Part shown: positions 36,500-50,570 of the stretch, piece by piece
Numbering within the stretch: position 1 is the first letter of the stretch
How the letters are laid out: every line of letters starts with the position of its first letter
Assembly: GCA_946807835.1 (NCBI GenBank)
Contig: OX327710.1
Span: 17,844,501 to 17,908,500, forward strand
Reading direction: 5' to 3'
DNA length: 64,000 nucleotides
From: Ailanthus altissimus
Taxonomy: Eukaryota; Streptophyta; Magnoliopsida; Sapindales; Simaroubaceae
Translations under genes and position numbers: made by a program
The notes under the pieces: generated by a model
Told to the model about the DNA's origin: nothing
Seen by the model: only the letters and a program-made list of their open reading frames with translations
Database searches by the model: none

Positions 36500-39400
36500 T
36501 TTATTATTTTCTCCGCCCCAAATTATTTTATTAAATATATAAACATAAAGTATAATTTAATAATATTATGTTTATATAGTTGGAATATAAATTTTAAATT
36601 TCATTAATTGTTGTGATATTTAATGTGTCTATTATTAATTTGTATTATATAATTACCATATTATGTAAGTGTGGCACTACTTTAACTCCTATAATAATTG
36701 TGTTGCGATAATTTTACCTAATAAATTTGAATTTATTTATTTCCTTTCTCTTTCTCCTAATTCTAAAAAAAGAGTAGTATAAGTCAAAATTTTGTCTACA
36801 TATCTTCGCGTGTTTGCTGGGATTCGACCATGAGTTTTCATCAATGATATGATGAAAACATTCGCAATATAGTGCTAAATTATAATTCTACGAATTCACC
36901 AAGTTATAATAACTTTAAATTCGTAGATTTATACATCTCATGTCTCTTTACTTTTACACTTAACCTTTGGTGGTGTATGACAGTTGAAAAGTGGTGTACT
37001 TTATCAAAACTAATAACATTGTCATTTTTTTCCACAATTATTTTGCTATTAGCATATTTATATTTTATTTTAACAAATATATTTTAATGTATGTCAATTG
37101 TCTTAATTTATTTATTTTTAAATATTATATTTTGTATATTGTGTCACTCAAATCTACATCTCAATTAGATATTTTATTAGTTTTAACCATTTTTAGAGGG
37201 GTTAGTTTTATTTTATTGCTTTATAATAAAGTAGAATAAATTCATTTAAAGTTATTTTTATTATGATAGTTAATTATTTATGTCACAATTCCATGCAATT
37301 TACCTATTATAATCTTCTTTAAAAAAAATTAACTATTAAAATAAAGGATTAAAAAGAGCAAAGACGAAATGCTTAAAATATATGCATGTGTATGAGTGGT
37401 ACCTTTTTTGTGAATATCTGTACACAAAAATTTAAGTTATGCATTAACAAGATTATATCAATAGTTCATTAAGATAAAACAATTAGTTGTAATTAGAAAT
37501 ATATCAATTTTTATATCAATTTACTTTATTTATGAAAGTTTCTTTTGTAAAAAAAAAATTGCATTTATCAAAAGCTTCTTTAATTTCTCGAAACTTTCTA
37601 TAAAAATAATCACATTTTAATTTTACCTACAAAGATCGGAGTGAAAACACATATATTTCTCACTATATATACGATGGGAAACAAAAAAATCATCATGAAT
37701 TTATATTGGCAAAGTCTTTTGCTCATGTTGCTATAATTTCACGCATAAATCAAAATGTCATTCATTGACATTTGTGTGATGTATTATACTTTTCACATAA
37801 TTTCACTGTATTCATAGTTTAAAGAATTTGATGAGTTTTTTTTTTTTTAAGATTGAATTTTTTAAATTATAAATTTGAAGATTCAAGTCTATTTTACCTT
37901 TTACTTTTTTAATGAAATTCTGTTGTTGTGTACATAATTAATATCAAATATAGGTTAGAATTTATGACATCATATATTTTACACAATTTTAAAATTGATA
38001 GATCATTGCATATTTAATAATTTAAATTCAATTTTAAATGTACATTAAATATAGTAAATTAATTATATATGTTTAATTGCATCTAAATCATCAAATATTT
38101 ATTAATCTAACAATTTAAAATTATGTAAGATATTGTGTTAAAAATATAGTACTGTAGATCCTTACCCATCAAATATTGCTTCATCACTTCTCATCCATAT
38201 ACATTTTATTTTCTCTCTCCATTCAAACACTTTTTTTTTTTTTAAGAAGAACGAGTCTAAAAAGGTAATGTAAATTTTTCTTCCCAATTTGAATGAGCTT
38301 TGAATTTGATGAGAAGTAATAAAGGAATGCCTATTTTTTCTACACATATATAGTGTAACAAATTTTTGTTCAAAAATAAGACAAAATAGACTACATCTTT
38401 AAATTTAAAACTTCAACATTCAATCTTGAAAACAAAATATACTCATCAAATACAATTCAAAATCTAAATTTCAAAACTTTGAACTATGAAATCTTAACCA
38501 TCAAAACCTAATTCAAAAAAAATTAAAATTTGGTCATAATGTCTATATAATGTTTAAACACATATATTATATTTTAAGATTAAAATTTATTACTTTGAGA
38601 GGTTTTACTTTAGTTAAATGTGATCATTTAAAGTATAATCTATATTGTTGTATTCATGATACTCATTTTTACTTATATTTGGAATCTCTCGATCGAAAAA
38701 TGTTCTCTAGCTATAAACAATGTAACTTTACATAAACTACCATTTCCATTTTCAAAAGTAGATATAATACATGAACTTATTATAAAATCAATTGTCACAC
38801 TCTGTATTTTTGCATGGTTTATTGACTGTGTAATCTATGAAAATATTGACCCAAAATGTTTATAGTTTCTTGATACCTATAATTTTAGCAAAAGGAAGAA
38901 CAAATTTCTAGCCACCACCTAGCATTGTTTGGGGGGCGGCTTCTACCCTTAGGAGAAGCCAAAAATTGTAGCTAAATAAAGCACAATTTCATGACTTCTC
39001 ATGCCCAATAATTATAAAATCTAGCCGCCATAAGAGCTTAATTTTCTTTGAAGTTAGCTTTAGATCACTATATTGGTGACAAATATTAAACAACTTAGTA
39101 CATTTCCATATGTAGTGTTAGTTATATTGATTGACCCAATAGTAACTTTTGCCCATTATTTTGACTAAAAAGGCATTCTCAAAACTGCCATTCTTCATTA
39201 TACATTTCACCTAATGGTCTTAATTTTTTCTTCTTCATTTTGATTGTGATGGGTAATTAGTATATATAAAATTAAGGCTACTTAATTACCATATAATAAG
39301 TAAAATATTTATGAGTATATTTTTTTATCAAATAACAACACGTTACGTCTCTTTATTTTATTTCATAGGAGATTAAAAGATGCATATTAATCTTTTTTAT

Positions 39401-42400
39401 CTTTCAATATGATTATATAATTCTAGTCCATATTTGAATTTTTTTTTTTATTAAACTTGATTATCAGTCTATTTCATTGTTAAAATTAAATTATTACATA
39501 TTGTGAGTCAAATATGTGTAATGATTCATAAACGAACATTTTAATTGAATTTTAGTTTTTAAATTTTTACGCGAGTCAAGACTCAAAATTGGTGCATTTT
39601 AAGTTATAATTTCATTATATTCATCATTTTATTTATTAGTAATTCCTTGGATTATATTCTAAATACTGAATTAAGATGAAATTTAAATGAAAATTCGATC
39701 ATATATACATTAGAGAATTAAGCAAAGGCCACAAGAAGAGGTACAAAATTTGAATGAAAACTTTATGATTAAAAATGAAAAAGAATTGAAGAAATGGGTA
39801 GTCGAATCATGCATGCCTTAGCCAAGAGCCCAAGCCACAATTAATTTCATAGCTTACAAAAGTATATATACGAGCCAATTGGTCAAAATGTTGGACCCTT
39901 CACAATTATTATTACTTAGCCAAATGGTAGTCTCGGAATGTAGTGAGCCCTGCAGTTCTCTTTTTTTATAATTCTTAAATTTCTCTTGTGTCTTCGTATC
40001 ATTTAAATGAAAGTAGTGAATGCAATTGATGAATTTGCCTCCAAGCTTTCCAATATTCTTTCTTTTCTTTTCTTTTTTTCTAATGAAGTCAATTCTTTAA
40101 TCCTGTAATCTTTAGACTTTCATCAAAATAACATTTATATTATGTTTTATTATATTGTATTTAAAATATTGTTACACATACATAGCTCAAATACAAAATT
40201 TGTATTTCAAATAACATATTATCAATCAGTGACTAATATTTATTAATTTTTTATTTATTTTTTATTTTTTATTAATATAATAATTATATAATATTGATTA
40301 ATAATCAACACGTTAAATGCCATATTAGTTAAAATCTTAACTTTATATTTCTAACATAACATTACTTGTTGTATTAATTCTCATAGTATTTAAAAGTTAT
40401 TACTTAAATGAAGCAAATCTTAGTTTCTTAATTATCGTTAATCAAATTTGTGTCGGTTCTTAGGAATTTGATAGGAAAATATATTAATTTATATAAACTT
40501 CCTTTCTTGAATTTCTTACAGAATTATTAAATTGTTTCTCAGTCTGAGAGTACAACTCGAGAAAAAAAAAAGATACTAGCTACCTTTTTTTCCTTTCATT
40601 TCTTCATATCCTAATTACATTTCTTATTTCCTTTATAAAATTTAAAGAGTATTTTGAAGATTATATTCATAAATAAAAAATTGTGTTCTGATCGAGACCA
40701 TTCCAAATAAAACTTCTGTTATTAAATATTAGATAGCATAAGTTTTCAAAAACATAAAAATTTAACCATATGCTAAATCAAACAATGTCTTAAATTTTTG
40801 TTCACAAGATATTATTATTTATAAAATGAAACCGAGGACTGGGGGTCCCAAGGAAATAACAAAAATAACTATATATTGGGTGGTGAGAGGTTATCTATGT
40901 ATTTTTTTTTTCCTATTCCACATTCTCATTCAATTGAAAGAATGTGAGGTAGAAATGTTCATAATCTTAGAATTAAATAGAAGTTAATTTCATTTTCATG
41001 TAGAAAATTTCACAATTATGAATCACTAGAGACACCTAGATAAATATTAATTGTCTAAGATTGAACTTTTTTGTTTTTGGACCAAGATTGAACTTTAAAT
41101 TTTGGTGATGGGGATATATGATAAATCGTCTTTGATTAGAGTTAATGCCTCAAAACAAGTGGGGAAAATTCAAAATTATGTCCTATTGATGCCATTTGAG
41201 CCATCTCCATCTATAATAAAAAGTTTTGGTGGCTTATAGGTTATGATTCTATCTCATCTACAATTCAAATATTATTATGTGAATCATTCTTTTTGTTCCT
41301 GTTTTTTCTTATTTCAATTTTTGAGGGTTTTAATATGCATGGTAGTTGGGAATGGTGGATAATATGAAGCAATCACATGGGTGTGTGAACAAACCTTTTT
41401 TTTTTTTAAAGAAAAAACTTTAATAATGAATTAAATGATTTGAAGTTCCTTTTGGGTTTCCTTTCTCTCTATCTCTATCTCCACTTTTATCTTTTTCTTT
41501 TGTCATACATTTTGAAGCTAGTCTTTATTTGGTCATCAATTAAGGATAGCAAAAAGAGAAATTAAACTAGAAATTACCTTAGAAGCAATTAAGTGCCAAG
41601 AGGGTATCTTTGCTTTTTCTTTATTTTCAAGGCTTTAATTAGCTTTAGAGGTTACTTATGATGCAAGTTTTAATAATAATACCAAATGGAAAGCAAAGAA
41701 AATTGAAATTGAAGGGGAAAAAAGGTTGGAATAAAGGTGGGGAAATTTTGATAAATTTATTGTGGGAAAAGGAAAACATAGAATGATGATACATAAGAAA
41801 GGGTACAAAAGAAAGAAGAAAAATCTTACAAATTTAAAGGAGAGAGAGAGAGAGAGCATATAAACTATCAAGCCACTTTCATAAAATTGGTGTCCATTGA
41901 AAGTTGACAAAGTGGAGAAATGCACTAATTCATTTTTTTTTTTCAAAGTTTTAACCACAAGTTCATGATGGTAAAGCATAAGATAATATAATAAAAATAA
42001 TTGAAGGATGGATTAAAATGAAGAGATAATAAGGTACAAATAGCCACTTTTAACGTTCATTGTTCTCTTCTTTATCAGCTTTTGATTCAATTTTTATGAT
42101 CTGTTCTTACATTCTTTTTGTTTGATCATTGAACAATTTATAATATACTTATTTTTAATATTAATATCGAGTCTTTACTTAATAATTTTAAATTGAACGA
42201 TTTTTTTAATAAAACTTTGAACTTGAATATATAATTTAAATGAGACGACTTATTAAAATTTGTGTTTAGTACTAAATATTAGAATTTGAATTTACATCTC
42301 ACATAAATTCACTTATTAACCTTATCTTAATACTAATATTAGCGCTTCATTTAATAACTTAAGCTTAAGCTTTTGCGTTAATTAGTTTCTTAAAATCATC

Positions 42401-45000
42401 AACTTTCGACTTTAAATTAAAAAAAAAACACTAGATAATATCAGTGAGTAATAATCTTAAAATCCTCCTATAAGCCACCACCCCCAACATAATGCAAATT
42501 AATTAAGGTGGCCCTTGAGAAACAATGATCAATTGGGTTCATTAATATATATATATATATACCTAATTTCATGAAATATGAAAACAATAACTCACTATAT
42601 TTATTTATATACTTAAAAACGTAAAATGAACATCTTCCAAAATAGTAATCTGAATCTGCTAAACCTAATAAACGGATACTTAAATTGGAAATTTCCAAAT
42701 GCTCCAAGTCAATCTCTGTGTATAAATCTTGACACAACACGACACGCCACCAATTGGGTCCATGACAGATAGAGAATCCTTCAACTTTCTGATATATGTT
42801 TTTTGGTTTTTTGATCATCGATGGAGTCAAAAATGGATGCCACGACATGGCCGTGATCAAAGATGACAGTCTGTTTTTCTTTTTTAAAAAGAAAAAATTA
42901 TAAGCACACTTTAAATGAAGCTTGAAGGACGAAACTTCATGAAAAGGATATCGATATGTATTTAGCAGCAGCTGCTGATCGAATTTGAATGCAATTTCTA
43001 TCCAACTTTGAGAGAAAGTTAGATATTGAAGAGTAGATATGAATGAAACTAATGGTAGTTTTGGAAGGAATATGGAAAAAGCAACCAAAACCAGAGAGTG
43101 ATGCCCAGCCCATGCCAGCAAAATGGCAAATGCATGCAATATTGAATTAATGCTCAATAAATTTTGTGGAGCTGGGTTATTTTAATGGAATGATAACATC
43201 AGAGTCTCTACATTTTTTAATATTTCTCAATATAGACATAATTTTTGTATTTATACCAAGTAAGTCCTTAACCCTTGTTGAAATTACACAAATACTTTTA
43301 TGAGATTGGATTTTGAAAATTACAATGTAAAACTATATCAATTAACACCAAAGGGGTGTTCGTCAATTGGTTTAATTAGTAAAGTAGTCTATGATGGTGC
43401 AAAGGACATTAAGGATGGGTATGAGTGGATTGAACCACCTAAATCAAATTAAGTTCTCTTTAATCAAATTTAAGATAGGTTTTAAGAATCGATCGTTTTG
43501 GTTCAGTTTAATTAAATTTAATTCAAAATTAAAAAAATAATGATAAAATAGATAAAAATCAATAACCAAATAAAGTTAAATCCTACTGAAAAATAATTCA
43601 GTTCTTTATTAAGAATTAATTGATTTCACTTCATGTGAAATTAAACAATCGATTTGGTTCAAGATCAATTTCCGACTAAACTGACTTTGAACTGAAAATG
43701 ACCTTGAATAAAAAATCCCCAAACTTAGAAGACATGGGATTCAAACTCTACTCGTACCAGGTTGTAGAGAGGTTTGGGTATTTTAGTAATTAACTTTATG
43801 TTATTATCAAATTTCTTTTTTGGTTTTTTGCCAAAAAAGAAAGACTATGTCCTTGATTGAGAAATTGTGAAAAACTTTGGGATTTAAATGTTATTATCAT
43901 CAATTGTTATTTTGTAACATGGAGAGAGAGAGAGAGATAGAAAGATTCCATTAAGATTTTGATGTAAGTTCGTATGCTTTTTATGTCAGTCATTCATCAA
44001 TACCCATTTGCTTTTTGCATGGAGGTCATGTATCTTTCAGAAATGGAATTTGATTCTCCACCTCATTTTGTCCCTTCTTAGTAATTGAATTCATAAACAA
44101 ATTCACAATCTCTCTCTCTCAGAATGTCAACAAAGAGATTAAATAAGATTTGAATGCTCACTGGGACATTTGAAATATTATCGTAAATCACGTAGAAAGA
44201 ACCAAAATTCTGAGAAAAAGAAGATTACTATTATCACAAGGACTTTAATTTGTACTGTGGTTTGGTAAAACCATAAATTGCACAGAGACAGATTTTGTAA
44301 ATGGTAAATGTTAGGCCAAAGCTGAAACATGAATTATAAAATGACAAAATACTGTCACTGAAACTTGACTCCAATATTGGGATGGCTACGTTACGTATGA
44401 TAATTATTTTTGGAAACTCTTTTTCATCATTATATTTTTACATATTCTTTATTTTTATAGTAATATATATAAATAAAAAGAAAGCCCATCAATAGAATAT
44501 GAAAATCAGTGGACGGTGGAGATAGCATTTTGATGATTAAATATTCAAATAAATGATGAGAAAGAAGAAGAAGAATTGAAAATTAAAAGCAACTACCGGT
44601 CCTCAAATTCAACTATCATGCAATGAATATATTTATTTTCATGAACTATCGTTCTAACATCACATTCATACATTTAGAAACAAGAACAAGTAATGCATGG
44701 CGATTGGATTCTTACAAGTAAATGAATTTACCAAATTATTCCTACAAATTAAAGGAGTTGGAGGTAGCTATGGAGGGAGAACATAGTACAAAATGTATTT
44801 ATTATGAGCATGAAAATTGGGTAGTAGCAGCTAGAAAAAGTCGTGTTCAAATGAAAATGCTGGGTTAGGGTTTTCTTGTGGGCATTGATTGAATGAGTAT
44901 TGTAGCTTCTACTTGTATTCCCCATGGCCAGGCCATGATTATTGTGTTCTTGCAGTTGACTCGATGTATTTGTTACGTACAAATTTGAAAACTATGGATG
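36500..45000. other. Gene-poor AT-rich region
   Basis: About 8.5 kb of very AT-rich DNA without a recognisable gene, RNA gene or transposase. Simple repeats are present: (TA)n near 42545-42560, and (GA)n near 41842-41856 and 43921-43938. A 229-codon open frame on the minus strand (42468-43157) has no recognisable domain and unusual composition (many Phe, Leu, Ser, Lys), so I do not call it a gene. Part of this region may hold distal regulatory DNA for the GL2-like gene, which is inference only. Confidence 0.55.
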
Positions 45001-45009
45001 CTAAATACT

Positions 45010-45190
45010 AAATGCTCTTCATTTCTGGGTCTGGGCCTAACTCTGTAAAGGGCGATGGGATGTATGAGTCATCAAGTAACAATCTCGCACGAGCATGAGA
45101 GGGTCGGTCGCCCCCCTTATTTTTATTTGCACCCCCCTGGCCCCCCTGACAGCAATATTGATTTTCAAAAAACATCGTACAATCTGGGTC
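45010..45190. other. GC-richer patch of foreign composition
   Basis: About 180 bp with clearly higher GC than its surroundings, including C-runs ('gccccccttatt' and 'cacccccctggcccccctgac'). The minus strand has a 65-codon open frame (with KGGDRPSHARARLLLDDSYI) that spans the whole patch. Composition suggests an organelle-derived insertion (mitochondrial or plastid DNA in the nucleus), but I could not identify the source gene. Confidence 0.35.
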
Positions 45191-45239
45191 TTTTAAGAAT
45201 GACAAAAATGGATATTAAAAATTAAGTAAAATTTAAAAA

Positions 45240-45840
45240 TATTAGGTCATAAATTTTAATAAAAATTGTCACTTATAAATTAATTTTTAAGTTTAGACTA
45301 AATTGTGATAGGATGTCACATGATTAGGTGTTAAATAATATCACGTCTTATATTAGATAAATTTTTTTATCGATCTTAGGTCTATATGGGTTGAATTGTA
45401 ATATTGCTTAACAGACTTGTTTTTTGTGTTAATGGCAACACTTGATTTGTGATAAGTGATATTAGAGGAGATCTGAATTTTAATTCACACGTGGATTCCT
45501 AAAATTACTCCAATAGAAACTGTCACATGAGTAATGTATCTCTTAAGATAAAAATTATTAGGTGAATTGTAGTTTTCTATGAATAATGAAAGTGGGCAAT
45601 ACGGGTCAAGTTGGCCCTTGAATGGACAACACAGGTTAAGTTGACCCTTTGAGTCAAATTATGACAAATGTGTCACATAATTAGATAGGAAAAAATATTA
45701 CATCTCATATTGAATAAAAATATTTGGTGAATCTTGAATATATATAAATAGATAAATAACATTACCTAATAAATTAATATTTTGTATTAATGACAAGTGC
45801 TGACACTAGCCATGACAATAAGAAACTTATGATATACATT
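45240..45840. repeat. AT-rich repeat related to the 34.6-35.9 kb family (inverse orientation)
   Basis: Contains 'acggg.tcaagttggccctt' followed by 'caggttaagttgacccttt' as a short tandem pair. The block at 45660-45760, when reverse-complemented, aligns with the 'ttaagattcattcaatttttatt...atgagatgtaatatttttatt' unit at 34610-34700. Non-coding. Confidence 0.5.
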
Positions 45841-48800
45841 ATGAAACACACTTCGAATAGTTATCTCAATATTAACGTGTCGATCAGATACCAAAATTAA
45901 ATCTTAATTGTCACCAATTATTCTTAGAAGTTTGACTATAAACCATGTCCAAGAAGTATAATTTTTTAAGTCAAAAATTTCAATTGCCAATGGAAATATC
46001 TGCTTGTTTCTATCTTTACATACTATCACAAACATTGTATCAAGATAAACATATTTTAAAAATATTCTATCAACTGCAATCACCGATAAGATTGATGATT
46101 GAAAACCTCTAATGCAAGATTCCAATGTCATAAAAAAAATACTTAAAGTGATTATTACCATTAGTTTTTAAGTGAGTGTTGTACACGGGTTCCACTGTTC
46201 TAACACATAGTTGTATGCTAGAAGTAATTTGAACGAATCATCTAACCTTTTATTTAGTTTGTCAAGCTGTAATATACGTTATCTCAACACCAAATTCTTC
46301 ACGTATATCTGCTTGAATTTCCTTCGGTCTATAATTTTTACTGACCAATGTAAACTTAATTTTAATTATTTTTCCAATAATATAACTCTTAGCTTACCGG
46401 TGGCCATCCTACAATCGGTCTAAAATACAAATGTGCTTTGCATATACTCTCCTCACAGTAAAGAATTGTCGCCCTTCTATTAACACTGCATGTAATCTTT
46501 ATTTGCATCTTTCATCATTACATTTCGTCTCAAAATGATATTTAGTGGACTTATAAACTTTGAAATTATAATTGCCCTTAAGTGCTAGTATGCTTATAAC
46601 CTTATGAATTTTATCTTTATTATTATACAACTTTTTTACAAACATGTCTCTAATTCTAGTATACGATATCTTATCCGATATGTTCAAATCAAATGATGGT
46701 ATCGGAGGCATAAATTGAAACAGATTTTCTACTTGAACCCAAACTTTTATTGCATGCGGAATATACTCATCATGCAGCCCATAAATAAAATTTTAAAAAC
46801 ATAACATGGTCTGCCTTTTGGTATGTCATTCAATCCATCGACTTCCATTCCACAATCATCATTCTCATAACTATCATTATTTTCATCATCATTACCATCA
46901 TTATTTTTATTATCATTACCATCATCATAGCCAATATCAATACCAACATCATTATCAACACCAATACCAACATCAATGCCAATATTATTGTCATCATCTC
47001 CATATATCTAACTATCATAACATGTGCAAGTTTGGTCTTCGTTAAATATTAGAGGAAAATAATAATAATTATTTAGAAGATTCAGTGAAAATATAAAGTT
47101 AAAATTATTGGGGATATACTACTCATTTGATTATTACCGCTTGCGGACATGAATTAATTATGATAGATTTTGGTTTTGCTCAATGAGTGCTTGTATTATT
47201 TTCACATATGGGAGCTTGAACATCCAGTATTAAACATAAATGTGTCAAATATTTTTTTGTAGGTTCAATCAAAAGACTACATTGTCATTATTTTCAAGTG
47301 AAATTGGTTTCGACTTTATAGTATTTTAATGAACCTCGAATTCGAGAGTCACTTTATATTGCACCTGATCAACTCTAATTTTACGATAAACTTTTCTTAA
47401 CAATACTTCGTATTTTATATTTTTCGAAACTAACATGTGGACATTTTAATATCTAATAAATCTCTCAATACCATTATTGAAACTTTCACACCTTCCTCTG
47501 AAGTATACAAAGATTGAAACAAGTTCTATGATATCTAAAATAATATCAATAATTGTTGGGATTTGTGCTTACGTGCCATCCATTTTATGTATAAATATTT
47601 GCTTTATGTTTATACATTTATGATTTCAATATATCACTAATTATTTTATTTATAAATATGGTAAGATGCTTGTAACGTTTTAGACATTGTATGATCTGAA
47701 CGAGTTCAGATTTGATCTAAAGGAGTTTAGATCAGAACTAAGAGTTAGTAAAATCTAAAGAGTTAGAGCCTTGTCTGAAATAGGACAAATACCTAAGAAT
47801 ATATTAATAATGACATAGTTGCAATGGGTTGCAAATGGTGCTAAAAAATGTTGTTATGCAAATATGTTCTTAAATTTAATGTTTCTGATCTACCTTCACT
47901 AATGCGGGTCTGCTAGTGAAGATCTTAATATATATATAGATCAGTGTATGTCTATATCTAGATAGTTCAGATGGTTAGTCTTAGCAGACCATGAGTTTAG
48001 TGGCAACTCGTATAGAGATACAAGTATTCAGTAAGGACTGAATATTGAACAGACTCACAAAGATCTCCAATAGACATCTCATAAAGCCGTCAATGGAGGA
48101 TCTTTCGAGTTGAGTAGTATTCGTGGTCCTTAGACCTGAGTGCCACGGTGGACTTGTGAGTGATCCATCATACTTTGATTCCACACATGTCAGATACCTT
48201 TCATGGTCTGACCGCTGGGTGTCGCTGGGTATGGTCCGATGCTCATGGAGTCCGGTGTGTACAGATATGGGATCCATCAACTCAATTGGGTGAGTAAAAT
48301 ATCATGTAACTCTAAGATTGTATTTCAGAAAGTCTTATGGCCATAAGCAGAAATCCAAGAATTTCTTGGGAAAATAATATCGTAAAAGTGTTTACGGATA
48401 TTATTTATTGAAATACAAATCTAGAGATAAGTTTATGGTTGAGCACATGGAGACTTGACGGTGTTGATCTATATCTCCGCTCTTCTAAGATATTTATGAT
48501 GGAAGGATTATACGAATATGTTATAACCTCAACTTGTATGGTCTAATGCGCCGTTTTGTAATATCTGTAACATGTGTGTGGGACATTGTTCACGGACGTG
48601 TGAAATGGTTTCATATGACAAATCGGGCATGGACCTAGAGAGTCTCACAATATGAAGTGTACTCGTTGTGCACTGGGGCGGCGAATTGGATTGAATAATT
48701 AATCCAACAATTTTCAGCAAAATGAAAAATGTTTCTAGGTTCCTTTTATTATTCACTTGTCAATAATTGAAGGTAAAACACATTATTGGTTTACAAGAGT

Positions 48801-50570
48801 TGTTAACCAATAAGAAATTTGACAAGTAACATAATCTTGCTCCATAAATTATTTACCATGTATTTACCTATTTACCTTGCTTGGTAAATACATATATGGT
48901 AAATGTAAATATTCAAAATAGTTTTGAATTATTAATATTTTATATATTAATCAAATTATTATTATTAATTGGAATAAGTGGCAAACACCATTTACTAATG
49001 GAGAATGCACTTGTTATTAATAATAAGGAAAGTTTACCACTTTATAATTCTTAAATGATGCACTAAGAAAGTGGTAAAACCACTTAACATTGATTAAATG
49101 CCATTTACTCTCTAGAAATTGATTCAATTGGTTGAATCAAATTGGTGAGTGAAAAATATGATAGATTAACGTTTGTAATGGCAAACATGGTTAAGTGGTG
49201 GTGGAGCACTAAGAGAAATCATTCTTTGCACTTAAGAAAGAATTGAAAGAATTCAATGTGTGCAAGAGAGAGTGAAATTCGTACTAGGAGAAAAGAGAGA
49301 GGATTGAGAGCTTTTCCTAAGTGTTTTTCTCAAAGTGTTGAGAGAAAATACAAAGGCTTACCAAGCTACAACATATAGAGTTGTAAAGAACTATAGAAAA
49401 CACCCAATTCTTCTCATCTCTTGGTAGTAATCATAAGGACAAATTGTTTTAAGTGTTAAAACAATCATTTGCTGAAAATTCAAGGCTGCCATTCTAGTTT
49501 CACAATCCCACCGGATTTAGTTGTGAACTAGAATTGTGCAAGGGAACACTTCAAGGTGAGCTCAACAAATTGAAGCTTGGAATTCTTGAAGATTTGTAAA
49601 GCTACCTTCATATCCAGGTATGTTATTTATTTGTTATTCATTTTATATCATGAATGAAATATATATATGAGATATATATATGTACTTGAATGATCAAACA
49701 TGCTTGAATATGTTACATATTGTTTAATATGTATGAATACTTCCGTTGCGTATTTAATTTTTGAAATTATACACATCACACACCATATCACACAACAACA
49801 ACACCTAAAAAAATAATTATTAGTACACGAGCAGATAATTAAATAAATTTAACTAATTAATAACATATATTTACCTACCTATTAAATAACTATTTCGTGC
49901 GTAAATAAATAAATTATTCATTTACATATATTAAACAATTAAATAAAATTAAAAAAATAATTATAATTTAAAAATAAAAATAAAATTTAATTAATTAAAA
50001 TTTATTAAACAAAATAAAATAAATAAATAAAATAAAATAAACAAAAAAAATTAATAATTACCACGTGACAATTGCTTGCCAAACTGCATAGCGTAGCGCC
50101 ACGCATTAAGCGCGTGAGCTCTGTGTCCTGCACGTGCACTACGGACAAGACACAACTTTTAGTCAAAATTGATTATTTTTAGCTATTTTTTACAATTTTT
50201 GATAATTTACAATCACTTTTAACAATTGTTTCGCTTTTTTAATACTAAATTCAAATATTTATACTAATAGAATAACAAAAATACAACAAAACAACATTAA
50301 ATTCAAAACTCACCAAATTTACCCATTTTTAATTTTTTTTCAACTCCACAATCGATTATTTTATTTTTAATCTTCAAAATGTGATGGTTTTAAAACCGAT
50401 CTACAAGTTACCGGATGCTTTGAATGGATTTGAGAGAATAGTCATGTGTGTTTAAGTTTTAAGAGAGTGAAATGTCAATTTTGAACAAGAGGGGCAAAAA
50501 TGAAAAACAATTTCTATTGACCATAAAAAACGAAAACATTGGCTGTGGTAAAAAAAATTATTTATAAAAA
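45840..50570 (-). mobile_element. Second MULE remnant, truncated and interrupted
   Basis: Homologous to the transposase half of the MULE at 6.6-14.9 kb. The stretch 45850-46200 aligns with 12260-12600 and reads FLKYVYLDTMFVIVCKDRNKQIFPLAIEIFD, the start of a MULE DDE core, on the minus strand. The stretch 46250-46760 aligns with the N-terminal region at 12640-13150, and an imperfect CAT-repeat acidic tract (46850-47020) matches 13190-13330. The similarity continues to about 47550, stops, and resumes at about 49790 ('acacctaaaaaaata'). A GC-rich block at 50050-50150 corresponds to the GC-rich subterminal blocks of the first MULE. The C-terminal SWIM part and any Ulp1 gene are absent. All frames are broken. 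Confidence 0.75.
47554..49790 (+). mobile_element. LTR-like insertion (~2.2 kb) within the second MULE
   Basis: Begins 'tgttgggatttgtgc', a typical LTR start, exactly where MULE similarity stops. The interior has no retroviral-type coding sequence. The right part (49250-49620) has the look of a plant LTR R-U5: a purine-rich 'agagagagg' leader, 'gctgaaaattcaaggctgcc', then 'ccaggtatgttat'. It is most simply a long solo LTR of a copia-type element. The right border and target duplication were not resolved by eye, so the class remains tentative. Confidence 0.5.

Noticed and set aside
43725..43770. tRNA-like 'gggattcaaactctactcgtaccagg'
   Set aside because: No paired acceptor or anticodon stems around it; not a cloverleaf.
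46806..47045. His/Tyr-rich open frame of 79 codons on the plus strand
   Set aside because: Produced by the CAT-repeat tract. The opposite strand corresponds to the acidic region of the MULE protein.
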